Below are positions 34,481 to 41,227 of a stretch of 41,227 nt of DNA, in pieces. Source of the DNA: Schinkia azotoformans LMG 9581 (lineage in GTDB: Bacteria > Bacillota > Bacilli > Bacillales > Bacillaceae_J). A program made the position numbers and the translations under genes. Each line of letters begins with the position of its first letter. Position 1 is the first letter of the stretch. The notes under the pieces are model-generated. The model was not told the DNA's origin, searched no databases, and saw only the letters and a program-made list of their open reading frames with translations. The stretch spans positions 1 to 41,227 of the forward strand of contig NZ_AJLR01000117.1 in the NCBI RefSeq assembly GCF_000307855.1, read 5' to 3'.

Positions 34481-34500
34481 TTCTCGACAAATATCGAGAA
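34481..34500. promoter_or_regulatory. Inverted repeat upstream of the PocR kinase gene
   Basis: TTCTCGA and TCGAGAA are exact inverted copies 6 nt apart, about 110-130 nt upstream of the kinase start. No T-run follows. It could be an operator; no family assigned. Confidence 0.4.
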
Positions 34501-34575
34501 AAGATAGGCATAATTTGTAATTAATTGTTATTTCTATCATAAACCAAATATCTAAGAATTCATAGTAAAAAATAT

Positions 34576-34603
34576 GGAACACGAGAGTCATCCCCCGTGT
34601 TCC
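34576..34603 (-). terminator. Terminator after tsaD
   Basis: GGAACACG pairs with CGTGTTCC around a 12-nt loop (further G-C pairs possible inside). On the minus strand ATATTTTTTAC follows. It lies 21 nt beyond the tsaD stop and closes the thiL-tsaD operon. Confidence 0.85.
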
Positions 34604-34624
34604 TATCTTGTTCCTACCTTGTTC

Positions 34625-35638
34625 CTATTGCAATTCCAGCCCTGGAATTCCGTTCAAATCCAGCCCTGCTCTTTTGCCTTTTTCAAATTCAATACTGCCG
34701 GCTGCTGCGATCATCGCCGCGTTATCCGTGCATAAATATAATGGTGGAATCACGAGATCAATATCTGTCTTTTCGAATTCTTTTTCAAGTGCAGCCCGCA
34801 GTCCTTTATTTGCGGCGACACCGCCAGCTAGAAGGACTTGTTTTACATTATATTTTTCCGCAGCATACTTTGTCTTCGTAACAACCACTTCAATAACACT
34901 AGCCTGAAAGCTTGCAGCAAGATCTTCAGGCCTTATTTCTTCACCGCGTTGGCTTGCATTATGAAGGATATTAATGACGGCAGATTTTAACCCACTAAAG
35001 CTAAAATCAAATGAATCCTTTTCTAACCATGCTCGTGGAAGGTCGATGGTAGGATTGCCTTCATGTGCAAGACGGTCGATATGAGGACCTCCTGGATATG
35101 GAAGATTGAGCTGACGTGCTACTTTGTCATACGCTTCCCCGGCCGCGTCATCTCTCGTTTCCCCAATGACTTCATAAGAGCCATGCCCCTTCATATAAAC
35201 AAGCTCCGTGTGACCACCGGAAACAACTAATGCTAGGAGTGGAAATGTCATTTCCTTCACGAGACGGTTGGCATAAATATGCCCTGCAATATGATGAACT
35301 GGTACGAGCGGAATATTATGGGCAAAAGCCAACGCCTTTGCAGCGTTCACACCTATTAATAAAGCCCCTACTAAACCAGGTCCTTCCGTTACAGCTATAG
35401 CAGCGATATCGTCATATGTAATTGCAGCTTGATTCATAGCCTCCTCTAGAACTATCGTGATTTGTTCAACATGATGTCTAGAGGCAATTTCCGGAACTAC
35501 CCCGCCAAAACGTTTATGGCTCTCTATTTGCGAAGCAACGACATTCGCAAGAATTTCCCTGCCATTCTTTATGATTGCCACTGCTGTTTCGTCACAGCTT
35601 GATTCGATTGCTAATATAATTTGATCTTTATCTTTCAT
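34625..35638 (-). CDS. tsaD: tRNA threonylcarbamoyladenosine synthase subunit TsaD
   Basis: Transfers the threonylcarbamoyl group to A37 of ANN-decoding tRNAs, with TsaB and TsaE. Its 337 residues are normal. Seen: [16 protein letters not shown] at the start, metal-binding HHIAGHIYA near 110 (His pair), [22 protein letters not shown] and [16 protein letters not shown]. It overlaps rimI by 11 nt and is the last gene of the operon. In B. subtilis (gcp/ydiE) the next gene is convergent ydiF; here the pdu island intervenes. Confidence 0.97.
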   Translation of the reverse strand: MKDKDQIILAIESSCDETAVAIIKNGREILANVVASQIESHKRFGGVVPEIASRHHVEQITIVLEEAMNQAAITYDDIAAIAVTEGPGLVGALLIGVNAAKALAFAHNIPLVPVHHIAGHIYANRLVKEMTFPLLALVVSGGHTELVYMKGHGSYEVIGETRDDAAGEAYDKVARQLNLPYPGGPHIDRLAHEGNPTIDLPRAWLEKDSFDFSFSGLKSAVINILHNASQRGEEIRPEDLAASFQASVIEVVVTKTKYAAEKYNVKQVLLAGGVAANKGLRAALEKEFEKTDIDLVIPPLYLCTDNAAMIAAAGSIEFEKGKRAGLDLNGIPGLELQ

Positions 35639-36086
35639 ATAAATTCACCCACATTACTAATGCATCTTCATAATTATCCGTATAATAATTTTTGCGAATG
35701 CCACCTGCTTGGAAGCCATATTTCTTATAAAGCTTTTGAGCTACTATATTAGAAACTCGAACCTCCAATGTTACAACTCTTAAGCCTAAAGCACGACTAA
35801 ATTCAATGACTTGCTTTAATAAGGCGTCACCTAATTTTCTTCCTCTGTATTCCGGTAATACAGCAATATTTGTGATATGCCCTTCATCAATAATAACCCA
35901 CATACCGCAGTAGCCAATTACTCGATTGTCCAACTCCATCACTATATACTTTGCATATTGATTGGTTGCCATTTCGTTGTAAAATGCTTCCTTGCTCCAC
36001 GGCAAGGTAAAAGAACTGATTTCAATATTATAAACTTGCTCAACATCTTCCACTGTCATTAAACGGAATTGAACAATATCCTCCAT
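35628..36086 (-). CDS. rimI: Ribosomal protein alanine acetyltransferase RimI (GNAT), 152 aa
   Basis: N-acetyltransferase with the GNAT acetyl-CoA motif [16 protein letters not shown] near 80 and the end region [18 protein letters not shown]. RimI acetylates ribosomal protein S18 in E. coli; in Bacillus the homologue sits in the t6A operon. Start set at ATG 36086 ([19 protein letters not shown]), with AAGGAG 9 nt upstream, rather than the in-frame codon at 36128 that lies in the G/C-rich repeat. Overlaps tsaD. Confidence 0.92.
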   Translation of the reverse strand: MEDIVQFRLMTVEDVEQVYNIEISSFTLPWSKEAFYNEMATNQYAKYIVMELDNRVIGYCGMWVIIDEGHITNIAVLPEYRGRKLGDALLKQVIEFSRALGLRVVTLEVRVSNIVAQKLYKKYGFQAGGIRKNYYTDNYEDALVMWVNLYER

Positions 36087-36125
36087 CGGTGTTGCTCCTT
36101 GTATTAAAATTCTCGTTGTCTTGGT

Positions 36126-36194
36126 CACGGGGGCGGCGGTGGGACATAGGGTCGGGAACTCTGTCCCAGCTAAGACGCAGAACCCGCCCCCGTG
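36126..36194. repeat. GC-rich long hairpin between tsaB and rimI
   Basis: CACGGGGGCGG (36126-36136) and CCGCCCCCGTG (36184-36194) are exact inverted copies, enclosing an inner stem GGGACA/TGTCCC. The GC content is far above its surroundings. It sits inside the thiL-tsaE-tsaB-rimI-tsaD transcript and could be a REP-like or processed element. Its core (36140-36169) recurs near 38388. Confidence 0.75.
36140..36169 (+). repeat. Dispersed repeat copy 1 (REP-like)
   Basis: Core AGGGTCGGGAAC with flanking TGGGACA and TGTCCCA. The core, in opposite orientation, and much of the flanks recur at 38388-38419. Confidence 0.65.
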
Positions 36195-36207
36195 CCCCGT
36201 TTCCGAT

Positions 36208-36903
36208 TTATCCTTGTTTTTGCGCTTCGATCCATTTTGCTTCTGCCTCAGCTAAGCGGATATAGTTAGGAGCAAATGCATGGACCTCTTGCGGCTCTTT
36301 CTCAATTCCAATGATCGCAAGTTCAGACGGCCGCGGGTTGAACAAAGAAGGAGAAGCAATGATCGCCTGATCCTGCAATACTTCCTTAATAACAGATTCA
36401 TGAATAGGGACATCATTCCCTACAAACAATACTTTCTCATCTTGCTGTTTCAATTCAGCAACCCAATCTTTGAGCATAATAATTTGATCCTCATTTATTG
36501 ATTGAAACTTATCGCCCTTCATCTTATAAAGACCCGTATATACTTGACCTCTTCGGGCATCAAATAAAGGTGATACAACTCCGTTAAAATGCTGACCATT
36601 CCGGGCCAATACTTCAAGGCTGGAAACTCCTACAATCGGAATTTTTAAAGTCCATGCTAAAGTTTTCGCGATTGTAACACCGATCCTTACCCCTGTATAG
36701 GAACCGGGTCCATGCGCAACAATAATGCGCTCTAATTGCTTCGGCTCGACTCCAACTTCCTTCATTAAATCACTGATTGCCGGCATAAGCCTTACAGAGT
36801 GATTTTTGCTAAGATTTGTAATATATTCGCCAAGAATCGTGGTCCCATCAATTACGGCTACACCCATGATCTGGTTTGATGTATCAATTGCTAATGCTTT
36901 CAT
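36208..36903 (-). CDS. tsaB: t6A synthesis subunit TsaB
   Basis: Non-catalytic partner that binds TsaD and is needed for t6A formation. ASKHA-type N-terminus MKALAIDTSNQIMGVAVIDG, then HGPGSYTGVRIGVTIAKTLAW near 64-84 and PLFDARRGQVYTGLY near 114. Its 231 residues are normal. It overlaps tsaE by 20 nt. The TsaB-TsaD-TsaE set is complete in this operon; TsaC/TsaC2 would be elsewhere. Confidence 0.95.
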   Translation of the reverse strand: MKALAIDTSNQIMGVAVIDGTTILGEYITNLSKNHSVRLMPAISDLMKEVGVEPKQLERIIVAHGPGSYTGVRIGVTIAKTLAWTLKIPIVGVSSLEVLARNGQHFNGVVSPLFDARRGQVYTGLYKMKGDKFQSINEDQIIMLKDWVAELKQQDEKVLFVGNDVPIHESVIKEVLQDQAIIASPSLFNPRPSELAIIGIEKEPQEVHAFAPNYIRLAEAEAKWIEAQKQG

Positions 36904-37357
36904 TTGAAAAAAACTCCTTACATAAATCTATATACCTATTCCCAACAGGTTCGAGGATTATTTTTCTACCGGTATCATTTACATAGTTAATTTTTATTTT
37001 TAAAATTTCAGCTGGGAGCATATCTTCAATAAAATGGGCCCACTCTACCACAGAAATACCACCACCATGAAAATATTCATCAAACCCTAAATCCTCGTCA
37101 CTTTCCTCTAACCGATACACATCCATATGATATAAAGGTAATTTCCCGTCCATATACTCCTTAATAATTGTGAATGTCGGGCTATTTACGGTTCGAGTTA
37201 CCCCTAAACCTTGCGCCAATCCTTTAGTAAACGTCGTTTTACCAGCACCAAGGTCTCCTTCTAACGTGATTACTGTCCCTTTATCAAGCCTTTGTGCTAA
37301 TTTTTCAGCAAAATCCATTGTTTGTTCAGCGGAATTGCTATCATAAATAAACTCCAT
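36884..37357 (-). CDS. tsaE: t6A synthesis ATPase TsaE
   Basis: Small P-loop ATPase that drives turnover of the TsaB-TsaD complex. Walker A GDLGAGKTTFTKGLAQGLG near 34-52, SPTFTIIKEY and LYHMDVYRL near 74-83, GISVVEWAHF near 99. Its 157 residues are normal. 17 nt after thiL, overlapping tsaB by 20 nt. Confidence 0.96.
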   Translation of the reverse strand: MEFIYDSNSAEQTMDFAEKLAQRLDKGTVITLEGDLGAGKTTFTKGLAQGLGVTRTVNSPTFTIIKEYMDGKLPLYHMDVYRLEESDEDLGFDEYFHGGGISVVEWAHFIEDMLPAEILKIKINYVNDTGRKIILEPVGNRYIDLCKEFFSNESISN

Positions 37358-37374
37358 TTAAACGATCACCCTAT

Positions 37375-38361
37375 TTATTTGAAATGATTAAAGCCAAGCA
37401 TTTGTAATAGATTCATTTGGTCGCCTTGTTTTATCAATACTTTTGCAGGTCCGTTCGTTACATACCCAATTTTAGTTATAGAATAATTTTTCTGCTCGCA
37501 TTCTTTTTTGATCTCAATCCAATCTTCCTCCGAAACCGTTCCGACCAATTCATAGTCTTCCCCGCCATTTAACATCCAGTGAAGCTGTTGATCTTCACTA
37601 AAGCTTGTAATTTGGCTGCTTTTCGGAAGTTTCTCTGCCTCGATCACAATTGTAACATCGCTTGCTGATGCGATTTCATTCAATTCGCTGGCGATTCCAT
37701 CACTAACATCATTCAAGGCCACCCGAGGAAACTTAGCAAGAATTTGCCCGATCTCTACTCTTGGCTCTGGAAGCTGATGTCTTGTGATTAATGCCTGTTC
37801 ATCCTTTGAAAAATTAAAATCGACTCCGCTTTTTAGCAAAAGCTCCAAGCCTGCCATTGAATCTCCTAAACTTCCTGTGGCAAAAACAATATCATTCGCT
37901 TTTGCATTTTTTCGCAAAAGATGTCTTCCTTTAAGTACCCGTCCTATTACCGTCACAGTAATAACAAGGCTATGCTTCGATGAAACCGTGTCCCCACCGA
38001 TTAAATCCATTTGGTAACGGTCGGCCAGCGCCTCCATCCCTTTATATATTTCTAAAAGTCCAGTATCGGGCCAGTGCTTCGGTATCGCAATCGATACTAA
38101 ATAAAAATTCGGCACACCGCCCATTGCCGCTATATCACTTATATTACTGGCAAGCGCCTTATAACCAATATGGAATGGCTTCATTGTCTGCCGATTAAAA
38201 TGCACTTCTTCTATCATTGTATCCATACAAACGATTTCTTCAACATCATTATTTCCAGAATATAGAGCGGCATCATCACCGACCCCCGCAACTAAATGGG
38301 GCTGCTTATATTTTTTAGGTGTAATGCTATTTATAAATGAAAATTCATCTTGAACAGACAA
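37375..38361 (-). CDS. thiL: Thiamine-monophosphate kinase ThiL
   Basis: Phosphorylates thiamine monophosphate to thiamine diphosphate. The start is TTG at 38361 (MSVQDEFSFINSITP) with GGAGGG 7 nt upstream, giving 328 aa, the family norm; the longer in-frame stretch to 38445 runs through a repeat and terminator. Seen: VGDDAALYSG near 36, VCMDTMIEEVHFNR, GYKALASNISDIAAMGG, GGDTVSSKHSLVITVTVIG and LNDVSDGIASELNEIA. First gene of the thiL-tsaE-tsaB-rimI-tsaD operon, as in B. subtilis (ydiA-ydiE). Confidence 0.95.
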   Translation of the reverse strand: MSVQDEFSFINSITPKKYKQPHLVAGVGDDAALYSGNNDVEEIVCMDTMIEEVHFNRQTMKPFHIGYKALASNISDIAAMGGVPNFYLVSIAIPKHWPDTGLLEIYKGMEALADRYQMDLIGGDTVSSKHSLVITVTVIGRVLKGRHLLRKNAKANDIVFATGSLGDSMAGLELLLKSGVDFNFSKDEQALITRHQLPEPRVEIGQILAKFPRVALNDVSDGIASELNEIASASDVTIVIEAEKLPKSSQITSFSEDQQLHWMLNGGEDYELVGTVSEEDWIEIKKECEQKNYSITKIGYVTNGPAKVLIKQGDQMNLLQMLGFNHFK

Positions 38362-38387
38362 ATTTATTCCCTCCAAATTGAACACTT

Positions 38388-38419
38388 CTGTGGGCCACAG
38401 TTCCCGACCCTCTGTCCCA
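38388..38419 (-). repeat. Dispersed repeat copy 2 (REP-like)
   Basis: On the minus strand it reads TGGGACAGAGGGTCGGGAAC then TGTGGCCCACAG, matching copy 1 (36140-36169) with few differences, and again forms a hairpin. It lies in the thiL leader. Confidence 0.65.
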
Positions 38420-38457
38420 AAAAAACCCTTAGGAATGGCTCCCAAGGATTTTTTCAG
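38420..38457 (-). terminator. Terminator after the Cys/Met PLP-enzyme gene
   Basis: On the minus strand AAAAAATCCTTGGGAG pairs with TTCCTAAGGGTTTTTTT (imperfect), ending in a T-run. It lies 30 nt beyond the stop at 38487. Confidence 0.75.
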
Positions 38458-38486
38458 TAACCTATTCTATTTTCGCATACTGTCTA

Positions 38487-39635
38487 TTATTTTACAAAAT
38501 AAGATTTGTCCAATGCTTCGATAAATGCTGCAAGAATATCCTCTGGATCCTCAATACCTACTGAAATACGGACAACGCCTTCAGTAATGCCTAGCTCTTC
38601 TCGCAGTTCATTAGATAAATTGCGATGTGAGGTACCTACTGGATAAGATACGGTTGTCTCCACTCCAGCCAATGTTGGTACAATTTTTACCCAAGAAAGT
38701 GATTTGAAGAACTTAGAAATATCACATTTTCCTGTAATATCAATTGTAACGATGGCGCCGTTCCCTTTTTCTGATACGAATTCAGGGTAGTAAACTTTTC
38801 TTACACCCTGATGATTCTTTAGACCGTCTGCTAGTTTCTGGGCATTTTTAACATGACGTTCCATCCGTAGGCTTAATGTTTTCAGACCACGGGTTCCGAG
38901 CCAAGATTCAAACGGGCTTAAGTTAAGGCCAAGATTAACAACCTTTGCTCTTGCTTCTGCAATTAAATCACTATGACCGACAACAACCCCTGCTGAAACA
39001 TCGCTATGACCGCCAATGTACTTTGTCGCACTATGGGCCACGATATCAACACCTTGTGCATATGGGTTCAATAAATAGGGTGTCGCAAAAGTATTATCAA
39101 TCATTGAATAAAGATTGTTTTCTTTAGCTATTTGTACAAGTTGGCCGATATTTTCAACCCTTAATAATGGATTGGTTACAGACTCTGTATAAATTAGCTT
39201 TGTATTGGGCTGGATGGCCTTCTTAATTTCTTCCTCATTTTCAAAATTCACAAATGAAACGTCAATCCCAAAGTCTTTAAGTTCCCCTGAAAGCAATTGG
39301 TATGTACCACCATAGATATCATTTGTTGCGACAATATGGTCTCCTGCTTTTACAACAGCTAAAACACCGGCCATAATAGCAGATAAACCTGATGATGTCG
39401 CTACCCCAGCAGGTGCGCCCTCCAAATTCGCAACCGCCGCTGCAAGTTCATCTGTATTTGGATTCCCAGTACGAGTGTATAAATATTTACTTTCACCTTG
39501 ATAAAAGCCTTCTAGCTCTTCTAAGTCTGAAAAGGCAAAGGCAGAGGTTTGGTAAATGGGATTAACTTTACTAGCACTTGAGACATACTTATTTTCAGAT
39601 AAATGTACAGCTTCTGTATCAAAATGATGCTTCAT
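38487..39635 (-). CDS. Cys/Met metabolism PLP enzyme (cystathionine gamma-synthase/lyase type), 382 aa
   Basis: PLP-dependent trans-sulfuration enzyme. Residues 51-60 YLYTRTGNPN and 76-90 AGVATSSGLSAIMAG bind PLP phosphate; NDIYGGTY near 105; ESVTNPLLRV; IDNTFATPYL; Lys205 in AHSATKYIGGHSD forms the Schiff base; GVETTVSYPVGTSH near the C-terminus. Cystathionine gamma-synthase, gamma-lyase and O-acetylhomoserine enzymes are hard to tell apart by eye. Start at ATG 39635 (MKHHFDTEAVHLSENKY) with GAGGGAG 7 nt upstream. No S-box or T-box leader is visible upstream. Monocistronic. Confidence 0.88.
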   Translation of the reverse strand: MKHHFDTEAVHLSENKYVSSASKVNPIYQTSAFAFSDLEELEGFYQGESKYLYTRTGNPNTDELAAAVANLEGAPAGVATSSGLSAIMAGVLAVVKAGDHIVATNDIYGGTYQLLSGELKDFGIDVSFVNFENEEEIKKAIQPNTKLIYTESVTNPLLRVENIGQLVQIAKENNLYSMIDNTFATPYLLNPYAQGVDIVAHSATKYIGGHSDVSAGVVVGHSDLIAEARAKVVNLGLNLSPFESWLGTRGLKTLSLRMERHVKNAQKLADGLKNHQGVRKVYYPEFVSEKGNGAIVTIDITGKCDISKFFKSLSWVKIVPTLAGVETTVSYPVGTSHRNLSNELREELGITEGVVRISVGIEDPEDILAAFIEALDKSYFVK

Positions 39636-39782
39636 TTCAAATCTCCCTCGCAAAGTGTATTTATTTTTTACATTAAACCTTTAAAGGGTGAAAGGTCAAA
39701 TTATTTTTTACTATATTAATAGATTATTGTAATAAAACAGGGAGAACGAAAGGACATAAAAAATAATGCCTAATCAATTAAA

Positions 39783-39826
39783 AGGGGCATCTAAAAGTCA
39801 ATTTTTCATGACTTTAGAGACCCCTG
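39783..39826 (-). terminator. Terminator after the 46-aa ORF
   Basis: AGGGGCATCTAAAAGTCA pairs with TGACTTTAGAGACCCCT (a few mismatches) around an 8-nt T-rich loop, with TTTTAATTG following on the minus strand. It is 19 nt beyond the small ORF. Confidence 0.65.
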
Positions 39827-39844
39827 ATACACATATATTACAAC

Positions 39845-39985
39845 CTATTGCCCCTGACCCCCGACAAGAGTATCCATTCTAATATGGTCACCCTTGAAAT
39901 TATTTTCTCTTGCTTTTTGTACTTTGTCATTTAACAATGCCTTTTGATTAACTATATTTGATGTTTTTTCATTTCTTTTTACCAT
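39845..39985 (-). CDS. Hypothetical small protein, 46 aa
   Basis: Not recognised. ATG at 39985 with a GGGAGGG ribosome binding site about 8 nt upstream, a continuous frame and a terminator right after the stop. The product starts MVKRNEKTSNIVNQKALLND and ends MDTLVGGQGQ; it is basic, hydrophilic and without Cys or a membrane segment. The signals on both sides argue for a real gene missed by a length cut-off. Such proteins in spore formers are often spore-associated, but nothing here shows that. Confidence 0.6.
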   Translation of the reverse strand: MVKRNEKTSNIVNQKALLNDKVQKARENNFKGDHIRMDTLVGGQGQ

Positions 39986-40166
39986 AAGAGAAACCCTCCC
40001 GCGTTTTAATTAAACATTTATTTAAATCGATACTATTTTGCGGAAAAATGGTCAGGAACATTCATAAAAATATCAGTTGGAATGAATTGCTTTAATTATT
40101 GCAACTTAGGGCAAATTAATACTATAAGTGATAAAAGAATAATACCAACAATGCAGGGAGTATAGA

Positions 40167-41114
40167 ATGATACAGGTAATCGCAGTTACACATGACTCTA
40201 AAAAGGTGACTTATACAAATCTCGATGAGTTGGATATAACATTATATAAATGGTGTTGGATCGATTTCAATATGCCTACTCATGAAGAGATAGATGAGCT
40301 TCACAATTATTTTCACTTTCATCCATTAGCGATTGAGGATTGTGTTCATAGACTACAACGCCCTAAGTTAGATTATTATGATGACTTCACATTTTTTGTA
40401 ACCCATGTTATTAATCCAGATGATTTCACAAAAGAGGAAATTAACTTTTTTGTCGGCAGCAACTTCGTAGTATCTTTTCACTATCAAAATTTTAATCAAA
40501 TCAACCAAGTATGGAATAGGCTTATTTCAACAGATATTATTAAAGATTGGGATCAGTATCACTGTTTTTATGAAGTGTTGGATAAAATTGTGGACCAATA
40601 CTTCCCGATTATTTATAAAATTGAGGATGTTCTAAATGAAATTGAAGATAATACTGAAAATAAATCAATGGATATTTTATTAGATGAACTTTTCGATATC
40701 CGCCACCAATTATTAACTTTGAGGCATACAGTCAACCCGATGCGAGATCTGTTATATCGAATGCTAAACTCACAGCATTTAGAAGGAATCAAAAGAAAGG
40801 TACCTTACTTCTCTGATATCTACGATCATTTATTAAAATTGTCAGAGATGGTGGACTCAAATCGTGAAATTACAATGGATATTCGTGATAGTTATATATC
40901 TATGAACTCTCACCAAGCGAATCAGGTTATGAAGATCCTTACTATTATAACCTCCATTTTTGCACCATTAACCTTTATTGCTGGTATATATGGAATGAAT
41001 TTTGAATATATGCCGGAGTTGACTATGAAATATGGATATTTTATATCTTTAGGATTGATGGGTATCATTGCGTTATTAATGTTTTTTTGGTTTAAAAGGA
41101 AAGGATGGTTTTGA
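40167..41114 (+). CDS. corA: CorA-family divalent cation transporter, 315 aa
   Basis: Pentameric inner-membrane Mg2+ (or Co2+) channel. A long cytosolic N-terminal domain (1-250, with HFHPLAIEDCVHRLQRPKLDYYDDF near 50-75) is followed by two membrane helices near 257-275 and 289-310, with the hallmark GMN (276-278) in IYGMNFEYMPEL. A basic tail KRKGWF follows. Length is normal. Monocistronic, with a terminator 8 nt after the stop. Confidence 0.95.
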   Translation: MIQVIAVTHDSKKVTYTNLDELDITLYKWCWIDFNMPTHEEIDELHNYFHFHPLAIEDCVHRLQRPKLDYYDDFTFFVTHVINPDDFTKEEINFFVGSNFVVSFHYQNFNQINQVWNRLISTDIIKDWDQYHCFYEVLDKIVDQYFPIIYKIEDVLNEIEDNTENKSMDILLDELFDIRHQLLTLRHTVNPMRDLLYRMLNSQHLEGIKRKVPYFSDIYDHLLKLSEMVDSNREITMDIRDSYISMNSHQANQVMKILTIITSIFAPLTFIAGIYGMNFEYMPELTMKYGYFISLGLMGIIALLMFFWFKRKGWF

Positions 41115-41122
41115 GGAATATA

Positions 41123-41152
41123 AAAAAGAGCAGCATCTCAGCTACTCTTTTT
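41123..41152 (+). terminator. Terminator after corA
   Basis: AAAAAGAG-CAGC pairs with GCT-A-CTCTTTTT (one bulge) around a 6-nt loop, ending TTTTTG. It stands between corA and the converging rRNA operon end and may serve both. Confidence 0.85.
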
Positions 41153-41156
41153 GTTT

Positions 41157-41227
41157 GCTTGGCAACGTCCTACTCTCACAGGGGGACAGCCCCCAACTAC
41201 CATCGGCGCTGAAGAGCTTAACTTCCG
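41157..41227 (-). rRNA. rrf: 5S ribosomal RNA, 3' part
   Basis: The reverse strand reads CGGAAGTTAAGCTCTTCAGC and ends GAGAGTAGGACGTTGCCAAGC, matching the 3' half of Bacillus 5S rRNA. The 5' half lies beyond the window. It is the end of an rRNA operon transcribed leftward, in the same direction as thiL; an rRNA operon also precedes thiL in B. subtilis, as I recall. Confidence 0.96.

Noticed and set aside
38362-38445. Longer ThiL start
   Set aside because: It runs through a dispersed repeat and the preceding terminator; TTG at 38361 has GGAGGG and gives the family length.

Overview
The window reads as chromosome of a low-GC, spore-former-type Bacillaceae (Bacillus, Neobacillus or a close relative). 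The housekeeping genes keep the order known from B. subtilis: 5S rRNA end, thiL-tsaE-tsaB-rimI-tsaD, then a convergent ydiF-type ABC-F gene, moaC, rex, ydiK, ydiL, groES-groEL. Regulatory elements are of Firmicutes type (CIRCE, a cre-like site, DnaA boxes, AGGAGG ribosome binding sites). The species cannot be named from the sequence.

Layout. (1) 1-8118 is an accessory region. It starts with an agr-type quorum-sensing locus: an apparent agrB end, a 41-aa serine-type AgrD-like peptide not annotated by length-filtered gene calling, a LytTR regulator and a GHKL kinase. Next come a secreted protein whose upstream region is cut by an IS1634-family element, and two diverging copies of a cassette made of a secreted protein and a two-helix membrane protein. 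One copy is intact (4953-6026). The other (7003-8118) has lost its 5' part to an ISL3 transposase fragment that also abuts an AgrB-like N-terminal fragment. (2) 8237-14791 is the groESL, ydiL, ydiK, rex, moaC and ABC-F core. tatAy/tatCy, present here in B. subtilis, are missing. (3) 14884-15066 is a dense DnaA-box cluster, followed by small unknown genes and a DUF4317-type gene. (4) 17109-34372 is a complete-looking B12-dependent diol/glycerol dehydratase microcompartment (pdu) operon, preceded by its PocR-type two-component system. (5) 34625-38445 encodes t6A synthesis, RimI and ThiL. (6) 38487-41227 holds a Cys/Met PLP enzyme, a 46-aa ORF, a CorA transporter and the 3' end of a 5S rRNA.

How the genes work together. 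The PocR-domain kinase and AraC-type regulator probably sense a diol or glycerol and switch on the pdu operon; a cre-like site upstream of the kinase suggests CcpA repression. PduCDE dehydrates 1,2-propanediol or glycerol inside a shell of PduA, PduB, PduJ, PduK and PduN. PduGH reactivates the dehydratase and PduO makes adenosylcobalamin. PduP and PduL take the aldehyde to acyl-CoA and acyl-phosphate, PduQ reduces it to the alcohol, and a GldA-type dehydrogenase ends the operon. The pdu island sits between tsaD and the DnaA-box/ABC-F region, which adjoin in B. subtilis.

Most notable: the PocR kinase has Asn where the phospho-accepting His is expected; a roughly 100-bp IS200/IS605-like non-coding element lies between pduC and pduD; PduH has a C-terminal helix resembling an encapsulation peptide; 21-bp phased repeats lie upstream of pduA; and the agr/secreted-protein cassette region may be a communication-controlled effector/partner system.
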